Below are positions 63,742 to 64,000 of a stretch of DNA of 64,000 bases, piece after piece. The first letter of the stretch is position 1; the number at the start of each line of letters is the position of its first letter. The translations under genes were made by a program, and so were the position numbers. The DNA lies in the NCBI GenBank assembly GCA_942492935.1, contig OW818654.1, positions 4,278,001-4,342,000 of the forward strand. The letters are read 5' to 3'. The notes under the pieces were generated by a model, which was given only the letters and a program-made list of their open reading frames with translations, ran no database searches and was not told the DNA's origin. Source of the DNA: JANJUO01 sp942492935 (GTDB taxonomy: Bacteria > Bacteroidota > Ignavibacteria > Kapaibacteriales > UBA2268).

Positions 63742-64000
63742 TCAATTTTCATAATGGAATCTACATGATAAAATTCTGATTTTTTCATTCAAAACTTGGT
63801 AGATGATTCTATGTTCATCATTTATTCTTCTAGACCAAGCTCCTGCAAAATTATTTTTTAAAGGTTCTGGCTTTCCAATTCCTGTGAATGGCTCCCTTTG
63901 AATTTCTTGAATAATTTTGAGAATTTTTATTGCAAGTTTTCTGTCTTTTTTAACCCACCAGGATAAATCCTCGAATGCGTTCGCATCAAATTCTAAGTTT
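63742..64000 (-). CDS. yoeB: YoeB/Txe-family toxin, start beyond the window
   Basis: Eighty-five residues are visible on the minus strand, from 63999 down to a TGA at 63742-63744. They match the RelE-fold mRNA interferase family: DANAFEDLSWWVKKDRKLAI, REPFTGIGKPEPLKNNFAGA, WSRRINDEHRIIYQV and the closing CRFHYEN with the catalytic His. YoeB toxins have about 85 residues, so only the first one or few are missing. The YefM-like antitoxin gene should lie just beyond the right edge. Confidence 0.88.
   Translation of the reverse strand, partial: NLEFDANAFEDLSWWVKKDRKLAIKILKIIQEIQREPFTGIGKPEPLKNNFAGAWSRRINDEHRIIYQVLNEKIRILSCRFHYEN

Overview
The window is about 30% G+C bacterial chromosome. It most likely comes from the Bacteroidota/FCB side of the tree, perhaps an Ignavibacteria- or Kapabacteria-like lineage; that placement is inference. 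The support is four secreted beta-propeller proteins, three with visible C-terminal type IX secretion sorting domains and one whose domain was cut off by an IS; a carboxypeptidase-regulatory-domain TonB receptor paired with a DUF4249 lipoprotein; a DUF3098 protein; and promoter-like boxes of the TAnnTTTG type. Housekeeping genes are intact and mostly in ordinary order: era-tsaB, fbp, folP, acs, tnaA, hbd, an MsbA-like exporter and tRNA-Ser(UGA).

Layout. 0-9 kb: a propeller gene split by a complete IS1380 element, an M20 peptidase, the TonB receptor and a frameshifted DUF4249 gene. 9-13 kb: a lone sugar transferase, a decayed IS110 element and a second propeller gene. 13.7-17.3 kb: a STAS protein and an HATPase-GNAT fusion in tandem, then a third propeller gene. 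17.9-24.6 kb: Mu-like prophage head, lysis and portal genes in permuted order with repeats between the blocks. 24.8-37.8 kb: a STAS-acetyl-CoA synthetase fusion, antiporter, fructose bisphosphatase, two glycosyltransferases, an LRR protein and tsaB/era/DUF3098. 38.3-40.2 kb: a separate Mu-like early control region (Mor, HTH and S24 repressor parts, operators). 41-44 kb: a second, intact IS110 element and a fourth propeller gene. 44.6-54.1 kb: metabolism, ABC exporter, TPR, hbd, CBS protein, tRNA and folP. 54.6-63.5 kb: a TetR-TolC-HlyD-ABC-ABC-permease-permease efflux locus with a REP-type transposase and a DUF559 nuclease lodged in its gaps. A YoeB-like toxin runs off the right edge.

The dominant feature is the intergenic DNA. 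Nearly every gap over 300 bp is filled with short palindromes of about ten families. Three of these (stems AATCCC/GGGATT, GCAAC/GTTGC, ATCAC/GTGAT) share a GTA-type loop, similar 3-prime tails and a four-unit layout, two direct then two inverted, with about 51 bp between like units. In two copies of the ATCAC family the spacing is identical to the base although the spacers differ. Two small nuclease genes sit inside such repeats (a RAYT-like Y1 transposase and a DUF559 protein), and in both the stop codon is supplied by a repeat unit.

The most interesting functional idea is a possible partner-switching circuit on acetate activation: a free STAS protein, an RsbW-like ATPase fused to a GNAT acetyltransferase, and an acetyl-CoA synthetase that carries its own N-terminal STAS domain and the usual acetylatable lysine motif.
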